64,000 bases of DNA from Hydrogenophaga sp. Lineage in GTDB: Bacteria; Pseudomonadota; Gammaproteobacteria; Burkholderiales; Burkholderiaceae_C. The notes beneath the pieces were generated by a model that was given only the letters and a program-made list of their open reading frames with translations, searched no databases and was not told where the DNA came from. Below are positions 1-12,348 of the stretch, one piece after another. The stretch lies in the NCBI RefSeq assembly GCF_011390835.1, contig NZ_JAABRQ010000005.1, positions 62,001 to 126,000 of the forward strand, written 5' to 3'. The number at the start of each line of letters is the position of its first letter. The first letter of the stretch is position 1. The position numbers and the translations under genes are program-made.

Positions 1-307
1 TGGCCTTGACCACCATGGCCATGGCGTTCCAGCGCATGTAGGCGCGAAGACGCTGCTCGATTTCCAGGTTGCCGGGCGAGCGGGCTTCCTGGCCTGGCTC
101 GATCGTGTTCACGTAACCAGTATTGGCCGAAAACGGCAGATCGATGCTGTTTTGCCGAGCCTCTTCCAGCAGCTGCTCCAGCAAAAAGTGCGCGCGCTCG
201 GGTCCCTCGCGCTCGATTACGGCGACCAGCGCCTCCATCCATTCGCGGGTTTCCTGGGCATCCAGGTCGCCTGCACCGCGACCCTTGAGAGCGTCTGACG
301 CTGACAT
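1..307 (-). CDS. aceE: Pyruvate dehydrogenase E1 component, N-terminal part (cut by window edge)
   Basis: This is the first 102 residues of the homodimeric E1 subunit of the pyruvate dehydrogenase complex, which decarboxylates pyruvate with thiamine diphosphate and passes the acetyl group to the lipoyl E2 subunit. The visible N-terminus has the typical pattern of this family: an ETREWMEAL-like helix, a block rich in Glu/Arg, NTGYVNTI, then RSPGNLEIEQRLRAYMRWNA. The ATG at 305-307 is preceded by AGGAGAC, a strong ribosome binding site. The thiamine diphosphate site and the rest of the protein lie beyond the left edge. The gene diverges from a two-component system; the 204-base gap between them must hold both promoters and contains an AT-rich stretch near 395-425. 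Confidence 0.93.
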   Translation of the reverse strand, partial: MSASDALKGRGAGDLDAQETREWMEALVAVIEREGPERAHFLLEQLLEEARQNSIDLPFSANTGYVNTIEPGQEARSPGNLEIEQRLRAYMRWNAMAMVVKA

Positions 308-511
308 GTTTGTCTCCTGTTGATTTGAAATCGAGCTTAAGGCGGCTTTTGCAGCCTGTCACGGATTTTGCCACCATCCTCACGGCATTTCAATATGTGC
401 GTTTGTATTTTGTATTATGAAATTAAACACAAACCACGGCGATCAATCGGTAACGCGCCGCCGCCCGGCAGCACCGCCACAAACCCGGCGCTCACGTAGA
501 CTCGAAGCTTC

Positions 512-3070
512 ATGACGCCGCGCCCCGCCCCGAACACCGCTGCAGACATCAAGCGGTCAGCCGCGCCTTGGTGGAATCGCTGGTGGCGCCGGCTGCCCCC
601 GTCCCGGCAGGACCGCGTCGCCACTCTGGTCCCACTGCTGGCGGTGCTGCTGTTTCTCGCGGCCATCGTAGTGGCCATCACCTACCTGCGCTACGAGGAG
701 CTGGACCGCGAGCAGGAGGCGGTGACTCGTGACGTGGAATACGCGCAGCAGCGACTGCGACTGCGCCTGCTCGAGCGCCAGGAGCAGCTGATGCGACTGG
801 CTCGCGAAATCGACAACAAGGAAATTGCGACCGAGGAATTTGAGTTCCAGGTTGAGTCCCTGATCAGCCAATTCCCAGAGTTGCTCGCCATCAGCTGGGT
901 CGATGCGCGGCGCAACGTGCTGGCGACCTACGCCTCACCGAGCACGCCGCCAGCCCTGATCCGCCAAGTCGGCAGCGCCCTGGGAGCGGATGAAACCGAC
1001 GGCTCGTTCGATCTTGCGCGTGAGCTTCGGCAGCCGATCTACTCCCGCCCGCTGGGCGAGGACCCGCGCAGCGCCACCCTGATGCTGCAGGTGCCATTGT
1101 CCGAACAAGGGCGATTTGCCGGGACGGTGATGGGCGAGTACTCGATCGACGGGTTGATGCGCTTCGGCATGCCACCCGAAATCATGGCCCGCTACGCTGT
1201 GGCCTTGCTCGACGACCGGCAGCGTGTGCTCGCCGGCAGCCTGCAAAGCGGCAGCGAGGTGTTGCGCGTGCTGCCCTGGTCGGCGCAGCCGATGGAGCAC
1301 GAGGCGCCGGTGTCGCCGGTGGGCAATGGCCTGATCATCAAGGCCCAGGGCTATCGGACTTCTCAGGACATCGTGGGCAGCGGCTTTTTCTGGGTCATCG
1401 GCGCGTTAAGCGCGCTCACCGTCTGGATGCTGCTCGGCACCTGGCGCCACACGCGCCGACGCGTGCAGGCTCAGCAGGCGCTGGTATCGGAGACCAACTT
1501 CCGCCGCGCCATGGAGAACTCCATGCTCACCGGCATGCGGGCGCTGGACCTGCAGGGCCGCATCACCTACGTGAACCCGGCGTTCTGCTCCATGACCGGC
1601 TGGACCGAGGCCGAACTGGTCGGTCGCACCGCGCCGTTCCCTTACTGGCCAGACGCCGATCACGAGCTGCTGGCCGCACGCCTGGAAGATGAGCTCAAGG
1701 GCCGCTCCACGCCGGGCGGTTTCGAGGTGCGCGTGCAGCGGCGCGATGGCTCTATCTTCGATGCCCGCATGTACGTGTCGCCACTGATCGATCCCAAAGG
1801 ACACCAGAGCGGCTGGATGACCTCGATGACCGACATCACAGAGCCAAAGCGGATTCGAGAAGAGCTGTCGGCCTCCTACGAGCGTTTCACTACCGTCCTG
1901 GAGAGCCTGGACTCCGCGGTGTCGGTGGCGCCGCTGGGCAGTGACGAGATGCTGTTTGCCAACAAAATGTACCGGCTCTGGTTTGGCACCCGCGGCCAGG
2001 GTCACCGGCGCTTGGTCGAACTGGCAGGCAAGCAGCCCAGCCCCAGCCCGGATGACGGCGACGCGGTGGATGCGTTCGCCGGCATGCCGACCGACTCGCT
2101 GACCGATGCAGGCTCCGAAAACGCCGAGGTCTTCGTCGAAGAACTCGACCACTGGCTGGAGGTGCGCACGCGCTACCTGACCTGGGTCGACGGGCGCCTG
2201 GCGCAAATGGTGATCGCCAGCGATATCACCGCCCGCCGGAATGCTGAGACCTTGGCCGCACACCAGGCCGAGCGTGCCCAGACCGCAAGTCGCCTGATCA
2301 CCATGGGCGAGATGGCCTCGAGCGTGGCACATGAGCTCAACCAGCCGCTGACTGCCATCAGCAACTATTGCACCGGCATGATCTCCCGCGTTCGGGAAGA
2401 TCGCATTGGCACTGAGGAGCTGCTCGGTGCTCTGGAAAAAACCGCGCGCCAGGCCCAGCGCGCCGGCCAGATCATCCAGCGCATCCGCTCATTCGTGAAG
2501 CGCAGCGAGCCCAACCCGACCCTGTCCGAAGTTGCGCCCATGATCAGCAACGCGATTGAGCTGGCCGACATCGAGCTGCGCAGGCAGCAGGTTCGCCTCA
2601 CGCCGTATGTGGCCGCGCGCCTGCCTCCGCTCATGGTCGACCCGATCCTGATCGAGCAGGTGCTGATCAACCTGCTGCGCAACGCGGGCGACGCGATCGC
2701 ACAAGCCGGACGGTTGCCTGGCGCGCGGTTCATTGAGTTGCGGGTGGGGCCGAGCCAGCGCGATGGCATCGAGGTGGTGGAGTTCTCGGTGCGCGACTCC
2801 GGCAACGGCGTGCCCGAGGAAATGGTCGAGCGCATCTACGAAGCCTTCTACAGTACCAAGAGCGAAGGCATGGGCATCGGCCTCAAGCTGTGTCGCAGCA
2901 TCGTGGAGTCGCACCACGGTCGGATGCACATGGAGAACATCTACAATGGCCCCGAGGTGGTGGGTTGTGCTTTCAGTTTCTGGATTCCCGTGGTCTCGCG
3001 ACTGCGGCCTGAGGCGTCGCAACCTGATGCAACCTCGGCGTCGTTGCCGGAACCAGAAAGAGCGAGATGA
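512..3070 (+). CDS. Membrane PAS-domain sensor histidine kinase (FixL-like class)
   Basis: This is a sensor kinase of 852 residues. A first membrane helix lies at about 37-59, then a periplasmic sensing region of about 230 residues, a second helix at about 289-311, a PAS domain at about 325-450 (TYVNPAFCSMTGW), and a second PAS-like region to about 580. The dimerization/phosphoacceptor domain has H607 in AHELNQPLTAI, the signature of the FixL-type group, and the ATPase domain follows with its N box (LINLLRNAGDAI) and G boxes (DSGNGVP, GMGIGL). The stop codon overlaps the ATG of the response regulator, so the two are translationally coupled. The gene is divergent from aceE. The input signal cannot be read from the sequence; a carboxylate or redox cue linked to pyruvate metabolism is a guess from position only. 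Confidence 0.9.
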   Translation: MTPRPAPNTAADIKRSAAPWWNRWWRRLPPSRQDRVATLVPLLAVLLFLAAIVVAITYLRYEELDREQEAVTRDVEYAQQRLRLRLLERQEQLMRLAREIDNKEIATEEFEFQVESLISQFPELLAISWVDARRNVLATYASPSTPPALIRQVGSALGADETDGSFDLARELRQPIYSRPLGEDPRSATLMLQVPLSEQGRFAGTVMGEYSIDGLMRFGMPPEIMARYAVALLDDRQRVLAGSLQSGSEVLRVLPWSAQPMEHEAPVSPVGNGLIIKAQGYRTSQDIVGSGFFWVIGALSALTVWMLLGTWRHTRRRVQAQQALVSETNFRRAMENSMLTGMRALDLQGRITYVNPAFCSMTGWTEAELVGRTAPFPYWPDADHELLAARLEDELKGRSTPGGFEVRVQRRDGSIFDARMYVSPLIDPKGHQSGWMTSMTDITEPKRIREELSASYERFTTVLESLDSAVSVAPLGSDEMLFANKMYRLWFGTRGQGHRRLVELAGKQPSPSPDDGDAVDAFAGMPTDSLTDAGSENAEVFVEELDHWLEVRTRYLTWVDGRLAQMVIASDITARRNAETLAAHQAERAQTASRLITMGEMASSVAHELNQPLTAISNYCTGMISRVREDRIGTEELLGALEKTARQAQRAGQIIQRIRSFVKRSEPNPTLSEVAPMISNAIELADIELRRQQVRLTPYVAARLPPLMVDPILIEQVLINLLRNAGDAIAQAGRLPGARFIELRVGPSQRDGIEVVEFSVRDSGNGVPEEMVERIYEAFYSTKSEGMGIGLKLCRSIVESHHGRMHMENIYNGPEVVGCAFSFWIPVVSRLRPEASQPDATSASLPEPERAR

Positions 3071-3693
3071 GTTTGATTCCCAAAAAAGGCACGGTCTATG
3101 TCGTTGATGACGACGAAGCCGTGCGCGATTCTCTCCAGTGGCTACTGGAGGGTAAGGACTACCGCGTTCGCTGCTTCGAGTCTGCTGAAGCGTTCCTAAG
3201 CCGGTACGACGCGCGCGAAGTAGCCTGCATGATCGCGGATATCCGCATGGGTGGCATGACCGGCATGGAGCTGCAGGAAAAGCTGATGGAGCGGCAGTCG
3301 CCGCTGCCCATCGTCTTCATCACAGGCCACGGCGACGTGCCGATGGCGGTGGAGTCGATGAAGAAGGGCGCGCTGGACTTCATCCAGAAGCCGTTCAAAG
3401 AGGACCAGCTGGTAGCCCTGGTCGAGCGCATGCTCGACACCGCAAAGGAGGCATTTGCCACCCATCAGCAGGCGGCCAGCCGCGACGCCCTGCTCTCCAA
3501 ACTGACCAGCCGCGAAGCCCAGGTGCTTGAGCGTATCGTCGCCGGCCGGCTCAACAAGCAGATTGCCGACGACCTGGGTATCAGCATCAAGACGGTGGAG
3601 GCGCACCGCGCCAACATCATGGAAAAACTCGGCGCCAACACCGTGGCCGACCTGCTCAAGATCGCGCTCGGACCCACCGCCGTCAAGGTCTGA
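3067..3693 (+). CDS. FixJ/NarL-family response regulator
   Basis: This is a DNA-binding response regulator of 208 residues, partner of the preceding kinase. The receiver domain (about 10-125) has the acidic pocket [12 protein letters not shown], the phosphoacceptor D58 in [10 protein letters not shown], a conserved Thr in FITGHGDV and the Lys in QKPF. The C-terminal LuxR-type helix-turn-helix (about 143-200) begins [12 protein letters not shown] and ends [14 protein letters not shown], as in FixJ. Its start ATG overlaps the kinase stop by 4 bases. A strong intrinsic terminator follows 22 bases after the stop, so kinase and regulator form a closed two-gene operon. The regulon is unknown; the divergent aceE is the obvious candidate to test. 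Confidence 0.93.
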   Translation: MSLIPKKGTVYVVDDDEAVRDSLQWLLEGKDYRVRCFESAEAFLSRYDAREVACMIADIRMGGMTGMELQEKLMERQSPLPIVFITGHGDVPMAVESMKKGALDFIQKPFKEDQLVALVERMLDTAKEAFATHQQAASRDALLSKLTSREAQVLERIVAGRLNKQIADDLGISIKTVEAHRANIMEKLGANTVADLLKIALGPTAVKV

Positions 3694-3714
3694 CGCTCCG
3701 GCTCCTCACACACA

Positions 3715-3749
3715 CGCCCGCCGACATGTTCCGGCGGGCGTTTCTGTTT
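3715..3749 (+). terminator. Intrinsic terminator after the two-component operon
   Basis: A perfect 9-bp GC-rich stem (CGCCCGCCG at 3715-3723 and CGGCGGGCG at 3732-3740) with an 8-base loop is followed by TTTCTGTTTC. It lies between the response regulator and folD, so folD must have its own promoter or depend on read-through. Confidence 0.85.
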
Positions 3750-3772
3750 CAACACCGTACACGTCCATCACC

Positions 3773-4618
3773 ATGACAGCTCAAATCATCGACGGCAACG
3801 CACTCTCCCGCCAGCTCCGAACCGATGTCGCCGCCCGCACCGCGGCGCTCAAAGCCCGCGGTGTAACGCCGGGCCTGGCGGTGATCCTGGTTGGCGAGGA
3901 TCCCGCCTCGGCGGTTTATGTGCGCAACAAAGTCAGAGCTTGCGGCGAGACCGGCATCCACTCGGTGTTCGAAAAATACGACGTCGCGCTGAGCGAGGCG
4001 GATCTGCTGGCGCGCATCGAAGCGCTCAACGCCGACCCCAGCATCCACGGCATCCTGGTGCAGATGCCGCTGCCCAAACACATCCACCCGCAGCGCGTGA
4101 TCGAGACCATCTCCACCGCCAAAGATGTCGATGGCTACTCGGTGCAAAGCGCGGGTGACCTAATGGCGGGCCTGGCCGGCTTTCGCCCGTGCACACCTTA
4201 TGGCTGCATGAAGCTGATCGAAACGACGGGTATCGACCTCAAGGGCAAACACGCGGTCGTGATAGGACGCAGCAACACGGTCGGCAAGCCGATGGCTTTG
4301 TTGCTGCTGCAGGCCAACGCCACCGTCACCATCTGCCACAGCGGCACGCCCGACATCGGCGCCTTCACCCGTCAGGCCGATGTGGTGGTGGCCGCGGTGG
4401 GCCGGCGCAACGTGCTCACCGCCGACATGGTCAAACCCGGCGCGGTCGTGATCGACGTCGGCATGAACCGCAATGACGAAGGCAAGCTGTGTGGCGACGT
4501 CGATTTTGATGGCGTCAAGGAAGTCGCTGGCCACATCACTCCTGTACCCGGTGGCGTCGGCCCCATGACCATCACCATGTTGATGGTCAACACACTGGAA
4601 TCGGCTGAAAGGGCTTGA
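3773..4618 (+). CDS. folD: Bifunctional methylenetetrahydrofolate dehydrogenase / methenyltetrahydrofolate cyclohydrolase
   Basis: FolD oxidizes 5,10-methylene-THF with NADP and hydrolyses the methenyl product to 10-formyl-THF, feeding purine and formyl-methionine synthesis. The protein has 281 residues, the usual size. Visible hallmarks are the catalytic Tyr/Lys segment [14 protein letters not shown], the [10 protein letters not shown] loop, the [10 protein letters not shown] motif, the Rossmann motif [14 protein letters not shown] and the C-terminal [11 protein letters not shown]. The open frame extends further upstream through the terminator and the regulator gene, but the ATG at 3773 matches the family N-terminus (MTAQIIDG), so that start is chosen. 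Confidence 0.96.
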   Translation: MTAQIIDGNALSRQLRTDVAARTAALKARGVTPGLAVILVGEDPASAVYVRNKVRACGETGIHSVFEKYDVALSEADLLARIEALNADPSIHGILVQMPLPKHIHPQRVIETISTAKDVDGYSVQSAGDLMAGLAGFRPCTPYGCMKLIETTGIDLKGKHAVVIGRSNTVGKPMALLLLQANATVTICHSGTPDIGAFTRQADVVVAAVGRRNVLTADMVKPGAVVIDVGMNRNDEGKLCGDVDFDGVKEVAGHITPVPGGVGPMTITMLMVNTLESAERA

Positions 4619-4650
4619 CCCCCCGCGCTGGCTTCGCTGACACCTCTCAG

Positions 4651-4756
4651 GGGGCAGCACTGGCGGTCTGGCAAAGCCGGTTCCGCAGTGCCCTGGAACG
4701 ACTCCCCCTCGAACTTGCACGAACTGGCCCGGCGGCAAGTGCCGCCCCCGGGGAGT
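4651..4756. repeat. GC-rich palindromic intergenic block (REP-like)
   Basis: Between the convergent genes folD and the DUF4149 gene, about 165 bases contain nested inverted repeats. GCACTG at 4657-4662 pairs with CAGTGC at 4686-4691 and extends inward with small bulges. GGCGGCA at 4731-4737 pairs with TGCCGCC at 4740-4746. ACTCCCC at 4711-4717 pairs with GGGGAGT at 4750-4756. No T-tract follows, so it is not a standard terminator. Its style resembles interspersed palindromic repeats of Comamonadaceae genomes; that link is from memory and not tested. Confidence 0.5.
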
Positions 4757-4783
4757 GACGCACCGCAGGAGCGGCGCGGGGAG

Positions 4784-5242
4784 TCATTTACCCAATCGCC
4801 AGAGCACCGCTCCGCTGCACAGCCACTGCCCGAGCACCATGGCACTGCCCACGGCGTGCCAGAGCTTCAAATTGCCACCGCTGGCGCGAGCCGTCACGAT
4901 GCGCTGGGCCACGCCAAACTCCTGCAACAGCGCGAGCATCATCCCGAGAATGACAACGCCCATGGTCGCCAGCGTGCGCTGCAGGAGAACCAGCTGCTCG
5001 GGCGAAGGCGCAGGGCCAACCATCTGCGAGCGTTCACGGCGAAGCAACATCAGCAAGGCCAGGCCAAGCAGCAGCCCCGCCCAGCATTGCAACGAGAAGA
5101 GCTTGGCCGCGATCGGTCCCGCCACAGCGGGGCTGCCCAAGGTGGCGAACAGGGTGGGTACCGCGAGAAAGCTCAATGCGCTGATGCCACCCCACCACAG
5201 GGCGGCCAACAGCACCGGCAGGCGGGCAAGCAGCACGGACAC
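4784..5242 (-). CDS. DUF4149 family inner-membrane protein
   Basis: This is a small integral membrane protein of 152 residues with four predicted hydrophobic helices: about 7-30 (LPVLLAALWWGGISALSF), 45-66, 90-110 and 125-148. The pattern WWGGxxxxSFLAVPTLFA and the late HAVGSAMVLGQ are those of the DUF4149 (TMEM205-like) family, whose role is unknown. It starts with GTG 8 bases after the greA stop, so it is probably cotranscribed with greA; the ribosome binding site is weak. It ends inside the GC-rich palindromic block facing folD. Confidence 0.8.
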   Translation of the reverse strand: MSVLLARLPVLLAALWWGGISALSFLAVPTLFATLGSPAVAGPIAAKLFSLQCWAGLLLGLALLMLLRRERSQMVGPAPSPEQLVLLQRTLATMGVVILGMMLALLQEFGVAQRIVTARASGGNLKLWHAVGSAMVLGQWLCSGAVLWRLGK

Positions 5243-5250
5243 GGCGGCCG

Positions 5251-5727
5251 TCAGACGTAGCGCACCGCCACGACCTCATACCGCCGCGTGCCACCGGGCG
5301 CCTCCACCACGGCCACATCACCAACTTCCTTGCCAATGAGCGCGCGCGCGATCGGGCTGCTGATGTTCACCAGACCGAGCTTCAGGTCGGCCTCGTCCTC
5401 GCCCACGATCTGGTAAGTCAGCTTCGCACCGTTGTTTTCGTCCTCCAAATCCACCGTGGCGCCAAACACCACTCTGCCAGAGGCATCCACTGTAGTCGGA
5501 TCGATGATCTGCGCGGCCGAAAGTTTGCTTTCGACTTCGGCGATGCGGCCTTCGATGAAGCCCTGGCGATCCTTGGCGGCTTCGTACTCGGCGTTTTCGC
5601 TCAGGTCGCCCTGGGCGCGCGCCTCGGCAATCGCGTTAATTACGGCGGGGCGCTCCACCGTCTTCAGGCGATGCAGTTCCGTCTTGAGTTTTTCAGCACC
5701 GCGCAGGGTGATGGGAATCGTGGGCAT
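5251..5727 (-). CDS. greA: Transcription elongation factor GreA
   Basis: GreA binds the secondary channel of RNA polymerase and stimulates cleavage of backtracked RNA. The protein has 158 residues, the normal length. The N-terminal coiled coil (about 10-75) carries [19 protein letters not shown], whose acidic tip residues promote cleavage. The C-terminal FKBP-like domain ends with [23 protein letters not shown] split by usual family spacing. The ATG is supported by the family start [14 protein letters not shown]. It lies downstream of carB on the same strand, an arrangement frequent in Burkholderiales, with a gap of 150 bases. Confidence 0.97.
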   Translation of the reverse strand: MPTIPITLRGAEKLKTELHRLKTVERPAVINAIAEARAQGDLSENAEYEAAKDRQGFIEGRIAEVESKLSAAQIIDPTTVDASGRVVFGATVDLEDENNGAKLTYQIVGEDEADLKLGLVNISSPIARALIGKEVGDVAVVEAPGGTRRYEVVAVRYV

Positions 5728-5877
5728 GGCTTCTCTCCAGCAAGCTGGGCGTCGCCATTTGCAAGCGGCCCCAGCACAAAAGGAAACCGCCGAGCGTTAC
5801 CGGTCGGCGGTGGTTTCGCAACATTATGCAGCACACCACTCCGCCAGGGATGGGCGCAGTCGTTTCCCAGCGGCGAC

Positions 5878-9165
<3,288 letters not shown>

Positions 9166-9199
9166 GGCGGTCCGGTGGCGAAAACGGTATGTGCGGATC

Positions 9200-9562
9200 T
9201 CAGGCGACGGGTCGCGACTCGAGCTGGGCCAGCAGCGCCTGCACGCGCCCGACCGGGATGTTTTTCTGCATCAGCTGCAGCAGGCCATCGCCTTCGATCA
9301 TGGGTCGCAGCACCTCGACCTCGGCGGGGTAGAAACTGGCGTCCCAGGCGGCGAGTTCCGTGTTGAAGGTCTCGTCATCCCATGTCTTGCCCTTGGCGAG
9401 CAAGGTCACCAGCGGCATCGCCTTGTGTTCAACAAAGGATTTGCGGTAAGGCTTTTGCACCCAGCGCTGGGTGAACCACTCCCGGTGGGGGGGCTCCAGT
9501 GTGAGCATGCGCTTGGCGATCGCCTTTTCCACCGCAAAGGCCGGGAAAGCAAACAGCTTCAT
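9200..9562 (-). CDS. Uncharacterized 120-residue protein encoded between carA and carB
   Basis: I do not recognise a named domain. The protein is 120 residues, without signal peptide or membrane helix, and looks soluble. It begins [19 protein letters not shown] and is rich in Trp and aromatic residues in its middle ([17 protein letters not shown], then [18 protein letters not shown]). Its ATG overlaps the carA stop by 4 bases, and carB follows after 34 bases, so it is locked into the carAB transcript by translational coupling. That position suggests a role in carbamoyl phosphate synthesis or its control, but nothing in the sequence proves it. From memory, an ORF in this place occurs in other Burkholderiales. 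Confidence 0.8.
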   Translation of the reverse strand: MKLFAFPAFAVEKAIAKRMLTLEPPHREWFTQRWVQKPYRKSFVEHKAMPLVTLLAKGKTWDDETFNTELAAWDASFYPAEVEVLRPMIEGDGLLQLMQKNIPVGRVQALLAQLESRPVA

Positions 9563-10719
9563 GCGGGGGCCCTCTCCTGCATCAGCGCCACGAAGCGGTC
9601 AAACAGGTAACCGATGTCGTGCGGGCCGGGCGACGCTTCCGGATGGCCCTGGAAACAGAACGCGGGGCGGTCGGTGCGGGCCAGGCCTTGCAGGGTGCCG
9701 TCGAACAGGCTCACGTGGGTAGCGCGCAGGTTGGCGGGTAGATTTTTTTCGTCGACCGCAAAGCCGTGGTTCTGGCTGGTGATGCTCACGCGCCCACTGT
9801 CCAGGTCTTTCACAGGGTGATTGGCGCCGTGGTGGCCAAACTTCATCTTGAAGGTCTTGGCGCCGCTGGCCAGGGCCATGATCTGGTGGCCCAGGCAGAT
9901 GCCGAAAGTGGGCACCCCGCTGTCGATGATGTCGCGCGCGGCGGTGATGGCGTAGTCGCAAGGCTCGGGGTCACCCGGGCCGTTGGAGAGGAACACGCCA
10001 TTGGGCTTGAGCTTGGCGACATCGGCCGCCGAGGTCTGCGCGGGCACCACCGTGACCTTGCAGCCCCGGGCCGCCAGCATGCGCAGGATGTTGCGCTTCA
10101 CGCCAAAGTCGTACGCAACCACATGGAATTTCGGCGAGATCTGCTCGCCATAGCCAAAGCCCAGCTGCCACTCGGTCTGGGTCCAGGCATACGGTTCACT
10201 GGTGGTGACGGCGCGGGCCAGATCCTGGCCTGCCATGTTTGGCGCCGCCTGCGCCGCAGCAACAGCCTGGTCGCGATGCGCATCGGTGAGGGCGACCCCC
10301 GCGGCAAGGGCCAGGATGCAACCGTTTTGCGCACCGTGGGTGCGCAGGCGCCGGGTGAGCGCGCGGGTGTCGAGTTCGGCGATGGCCACCGTGTGTTCAC
10401 GCTGGAGGTAGTCCGACAGGGTGAGCTCGCTGCGGAAGTTCGATGCGAGCAGAGGCAAATCTTTGATGATCAGACCGGCAGCATGGATGCGGCTGGCTTC
10501 CGTGTCTTCGGCGTTGATGCCGGTGTTGCCAATGTGCGGATAGGTCAGCGTGACGATCTGCTGGCAATAGCTTGGATCGGTCAGGATTTCCTGGTACCCG
10601 GTGAGCGAGGTGTTGAAGACCACCTCGCCCACGGTCTGCCCGGTGGCGCCAATCGAAATGCCGGTGAACACGGTGCCGTCGGCGAGCGCAAGGAGGGCTT
10701 TCGGGTGGACGGGCAGCAA
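9559..10719 (-). CDS. carA: Carbamoyl-phosphate synthase small subunit (glutaminase)
   Basis: CarA hydrolyses glutamine and channels ammonia to CarB. It has 386 residues. The N-terminal half carries [19 protein letters not shown] and HIGNTGIN; the C-terminal class I glutamine amidotransferase domain has the nucleophile Cys in [13 protein letters not shown] and the His/Glu pair in [12 protein letters not shown]. The likely start is TTG at 10717-10719, preceded by GGAGAAG; no ATG in frame fits the family N-terminus (LALADGTVF) better. It is the first gene of the operon and follows a leader of about 170 bases that could carry regulation. Confidence 0.96.
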   Translation of the reverse strand: MLPVHPKALLALADGTVFTGISIGATGQTVGEVVFNTSLTGYQEILTDPSYCQQIVTLTYPHIGNTGINAEDTEASRIHAAGLIIKDLPLLASNFRSELTLSDYLQREHTVAIAELDTRALTRRLRTHGAQNGCILALAAGVALTDAHRDQAVAAAQAAPNMAGQDLARAVTTSEPYAWTQTEWQLGFGYGEQISPKFHVVAYDFGVKRNILRMLAARGCKVTVVPAQTSAADVAKLKPNGVFLSNGPGDPEPCDYAITAARDIIDSGVPTFGICLGHQIMALASGAKTFKMKFGHHGANHPVKDLDSGRVSITSQNHGFAVDEKNLPANLRATHVSLFDGTLQGLARTDRPAFCFQGHPEASPGPHDIGYLFDRFVALMQERAPA

Positions 10720-10903
10720 GTTCTTCTCCAGAGGTTTTTTTCGAGCGCACCCGCCCCGTCAAGGGACACAACCGGGGAGGAATCGGGCCGTTCTTGTCGG
10801 GCTTCGGGCCGGCCGAGCCCCGAGATGAACGGGCCGGCAACCTGGGCAGGGAGCCGGGTGACGCAGTGTAGTGCGTCGGTTGCGGGTAAACCCCGGGATT
10901 ATA
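10720..10903 (-). promoter_or_regulatory. carA promoter and structured 5' leader
   Basis: On the minus strand a perfect TATAAT box lies at 10898-10903; no good -35 hexamer is visible at the normal spacing. A start near 10890 would give a leader of about 170 bases before carA. The leader contains a hairpin at 10861-10876 (ACGCA / TGCGT) and a longer GC-rich imperfect hairpin around 10785-10835, with CCGTTC pairing to GAACGG and TCGGG-GCT pairing to AGCCCGA. There is no run of T after the hairpins, so control, if any, would not be by a classical terminator. Confidence 0.55.
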
Positions 10904-10948
10904 GCCTCTGCCCGCTGAGCAACCGACCCGCGAGCGCGTTCGCCAGGG

Positions 10949-11716
10949 TCAGCGAGCAGCCGCGCTCGCATGCAGGCAAATGGCCGCTGCTGCTGCCACG
11001 TTGAGCGACTCTTCGCCCCCCGGCTGGGCGATGCGCACCGACTGCCGGGCCAGCGCCACCAGCGCCGGGTCCACGCCCTGCCCCTCATGGCCCAGCACCC
11101 AGGCACAGGGCCAGGGCAGCGTGGTTTTGTGCAGCCAATCACCAGCATGCGAGCTGGTCACCAACAAGGGCACGGCAAGCGCCTTTATGTCATCGTGCGA
11201 CAGCCCTTCCAACAGGTTCAGGCCAAAGTGCGCGCCCATGCCCGCGCGAACCACCTTGGGTGACCACAAGGCCGCCGTGCCCTTGATCGCCAGCACCTGG
11301 GCAAAGCCCAGCGCGGCGGCGCTGCGCAGGATGGAGCCCACGTTGCCCGCGTCCTGCAAGCGATCAAGTACCACCGTGGGCAAGTCAGGATCCACCAGAG
11401 CCTGGGCCGGCAGCGTCCAGAGAAAACCCACGCGTGCCGGCGATTCCAGGCCACTCAGGCTCGCCATCAGGCTGTCCGGGATGCGATTCACTTGCGGTGC
11501 CGCTTCGCGCAGCACGGGCTCGGCCTGTGGCCAGAAGGATTCGGTGAACACCGCAACCGCTGGCCGTAGGCCCCGCGCCAGCAGTGCCAGGCAGAGGTGT
11601 TCACCTTCGAGCCACACTTGGCCTTGCTTGCGGTAGGCCGTGCTGTCCTGAGACAGTTGGCGCAGGCGCTTGATCAGCGGGTTGTCGCGCGAGGCGATGT
11701 CCTGTGGCGTGCTCAC
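10949..11716 (-). CDS. TrmH/SpoU-family RNA 2'-O-methyltransferase
   Basis: This is a SpoU-class methyltransferase of 255 residues that would transfer methyl from SAM to a ribose 2'-OH of rRNA or tRNA. The N-terminal substrate-binding region (about 1-100) starts with [13 protein letters not shown]. The knotted SPOUT domain shows motif 1 ([17 protein letters not shown]), motif 2 ([12 protein letters not shown]) and motif 3 ([17 protein letters not shown]). The start is GTG at 11714-11716, overlapping the rnhB stop (GTGA), so the two are coupled. The exact target nucleotide cannot be told from sequence; RlmB- or TsnR-like subfamilies are possible. It closes the long leftward run of genes. Confidence 0.9.
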   Translation of the reverse strand: MSTPQDIASRDNPLIKRLRQLSQDSTAYRKQGQVWLEGEHLCLALLARGLRPAVAVFTESFWPQAEPVLREAAPQVNRIPDSLMASLSGLESPARVGFLWTLPAQALVDPDLPTVVLDRLQDAGNVGSILRSAAALGFAQVLAIKGTAALWSPKVVRAGMGAHFGLNLLEGLSHDDIKALAVPLLVTSSHAGDWLHKTTLPWPCAWVLGHEGQGVDPALVALARQSVRIAQPGGEESLNVAAAAAICLHASAAAR

Positions 11717-12348
11717 CGCGCCAGCTGCTGTTGTTGCATGACCCGGGCCACTGGCGCGAACGAGCGCCGGTGCGCTTCCAGCGGGCCCAGGGTGCGCAGG
11801 GCCAGCAGGTGTTGTGCAGTGCCGTAACCCTTGTGGCGATCAAAGCCGTAGGCGGGAAACTGTTCGTGCAGGGTGAGCAGCAGCCGGTCCCGCGTGACCT
11901 TGGCGAGGATGGATGCAGCCGAAATGGCGGGCACCAGCGCATCGCCAGACACCACAGCCTCGGCCAGCACATCCAGAGCCGGCAGGCGGTTGCCATCAAC
12001 CAGCACCTTGGCCGGCTTCAGGCGCAGACCCAGGACAGCGCGCTGCATCGCCAGCAACGTGGCCTGCAGGATGTTGAGGCGGTCAATTTCTTCGACCGAC
12101 GCCTGGGCCACGCTGCAGCACAGCGCCTTGGCCCGGATCTCGTCGTACAGCTGTTCGCGACGCCGCTCACTGAGCTGCTTCGAATCGGCCAGGCCTTTGA
12201 TGGGCGCGCGGTCGTCCAGAATGACCGCGGCTGCGACCACCGGGCCGGCCAGCGGGCCGCGCCCGGCCTCATCGACCCCAGCCATGAGGCCAGGCAGGTC
12301 CCAGACTAAAGAGGCCTGTTCAGCCTTCAAGAACTTGTTCGATCGCAT
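11713..12348 (-). CDS. rnhB: Ribonuclease HII
   Basis: RNase HII cleaves RNA in RNA-DNA hybrids, including single ribonucleotides in DNA. The protein has 211 residues. Catalytic acidic residues are seen in [15 protein letters not shown] (Asp and Glu), in [10 protein letters not shown] (Asp) and in the later segment [12 protein letters not shown] (Asp). The ATG at 12346-12348 lies inside the end of lpxB, a 29-base overlap; an internal ATG ([10 protein letters not shown]) is a possible later start that would remove the overlap but shorten the N-terminus by 21 residues. It sits between lpxB and the SpoU gene, the common order in betaproteobacteria. Confidence 0.95.
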   Translation of the reverse strand: MRSNKFLKAEQASLVWDLPGLMAGVDEAGRGPLAGPVVAAAVILDDRAPIKGLADSKQLSERRREQLYDEIRAKALCCSVAQASVEEIDRLNILQATLLAMQRAVLGLRLKPAKVLVDGNRLPALDVLAEAVVSGDALVPAISAASILAKVTRDRLLLTLHEQFPAYGFDRHKGYGTAQHLLALRTLGPLEAHRRSFAPVARVMQQQQLAR

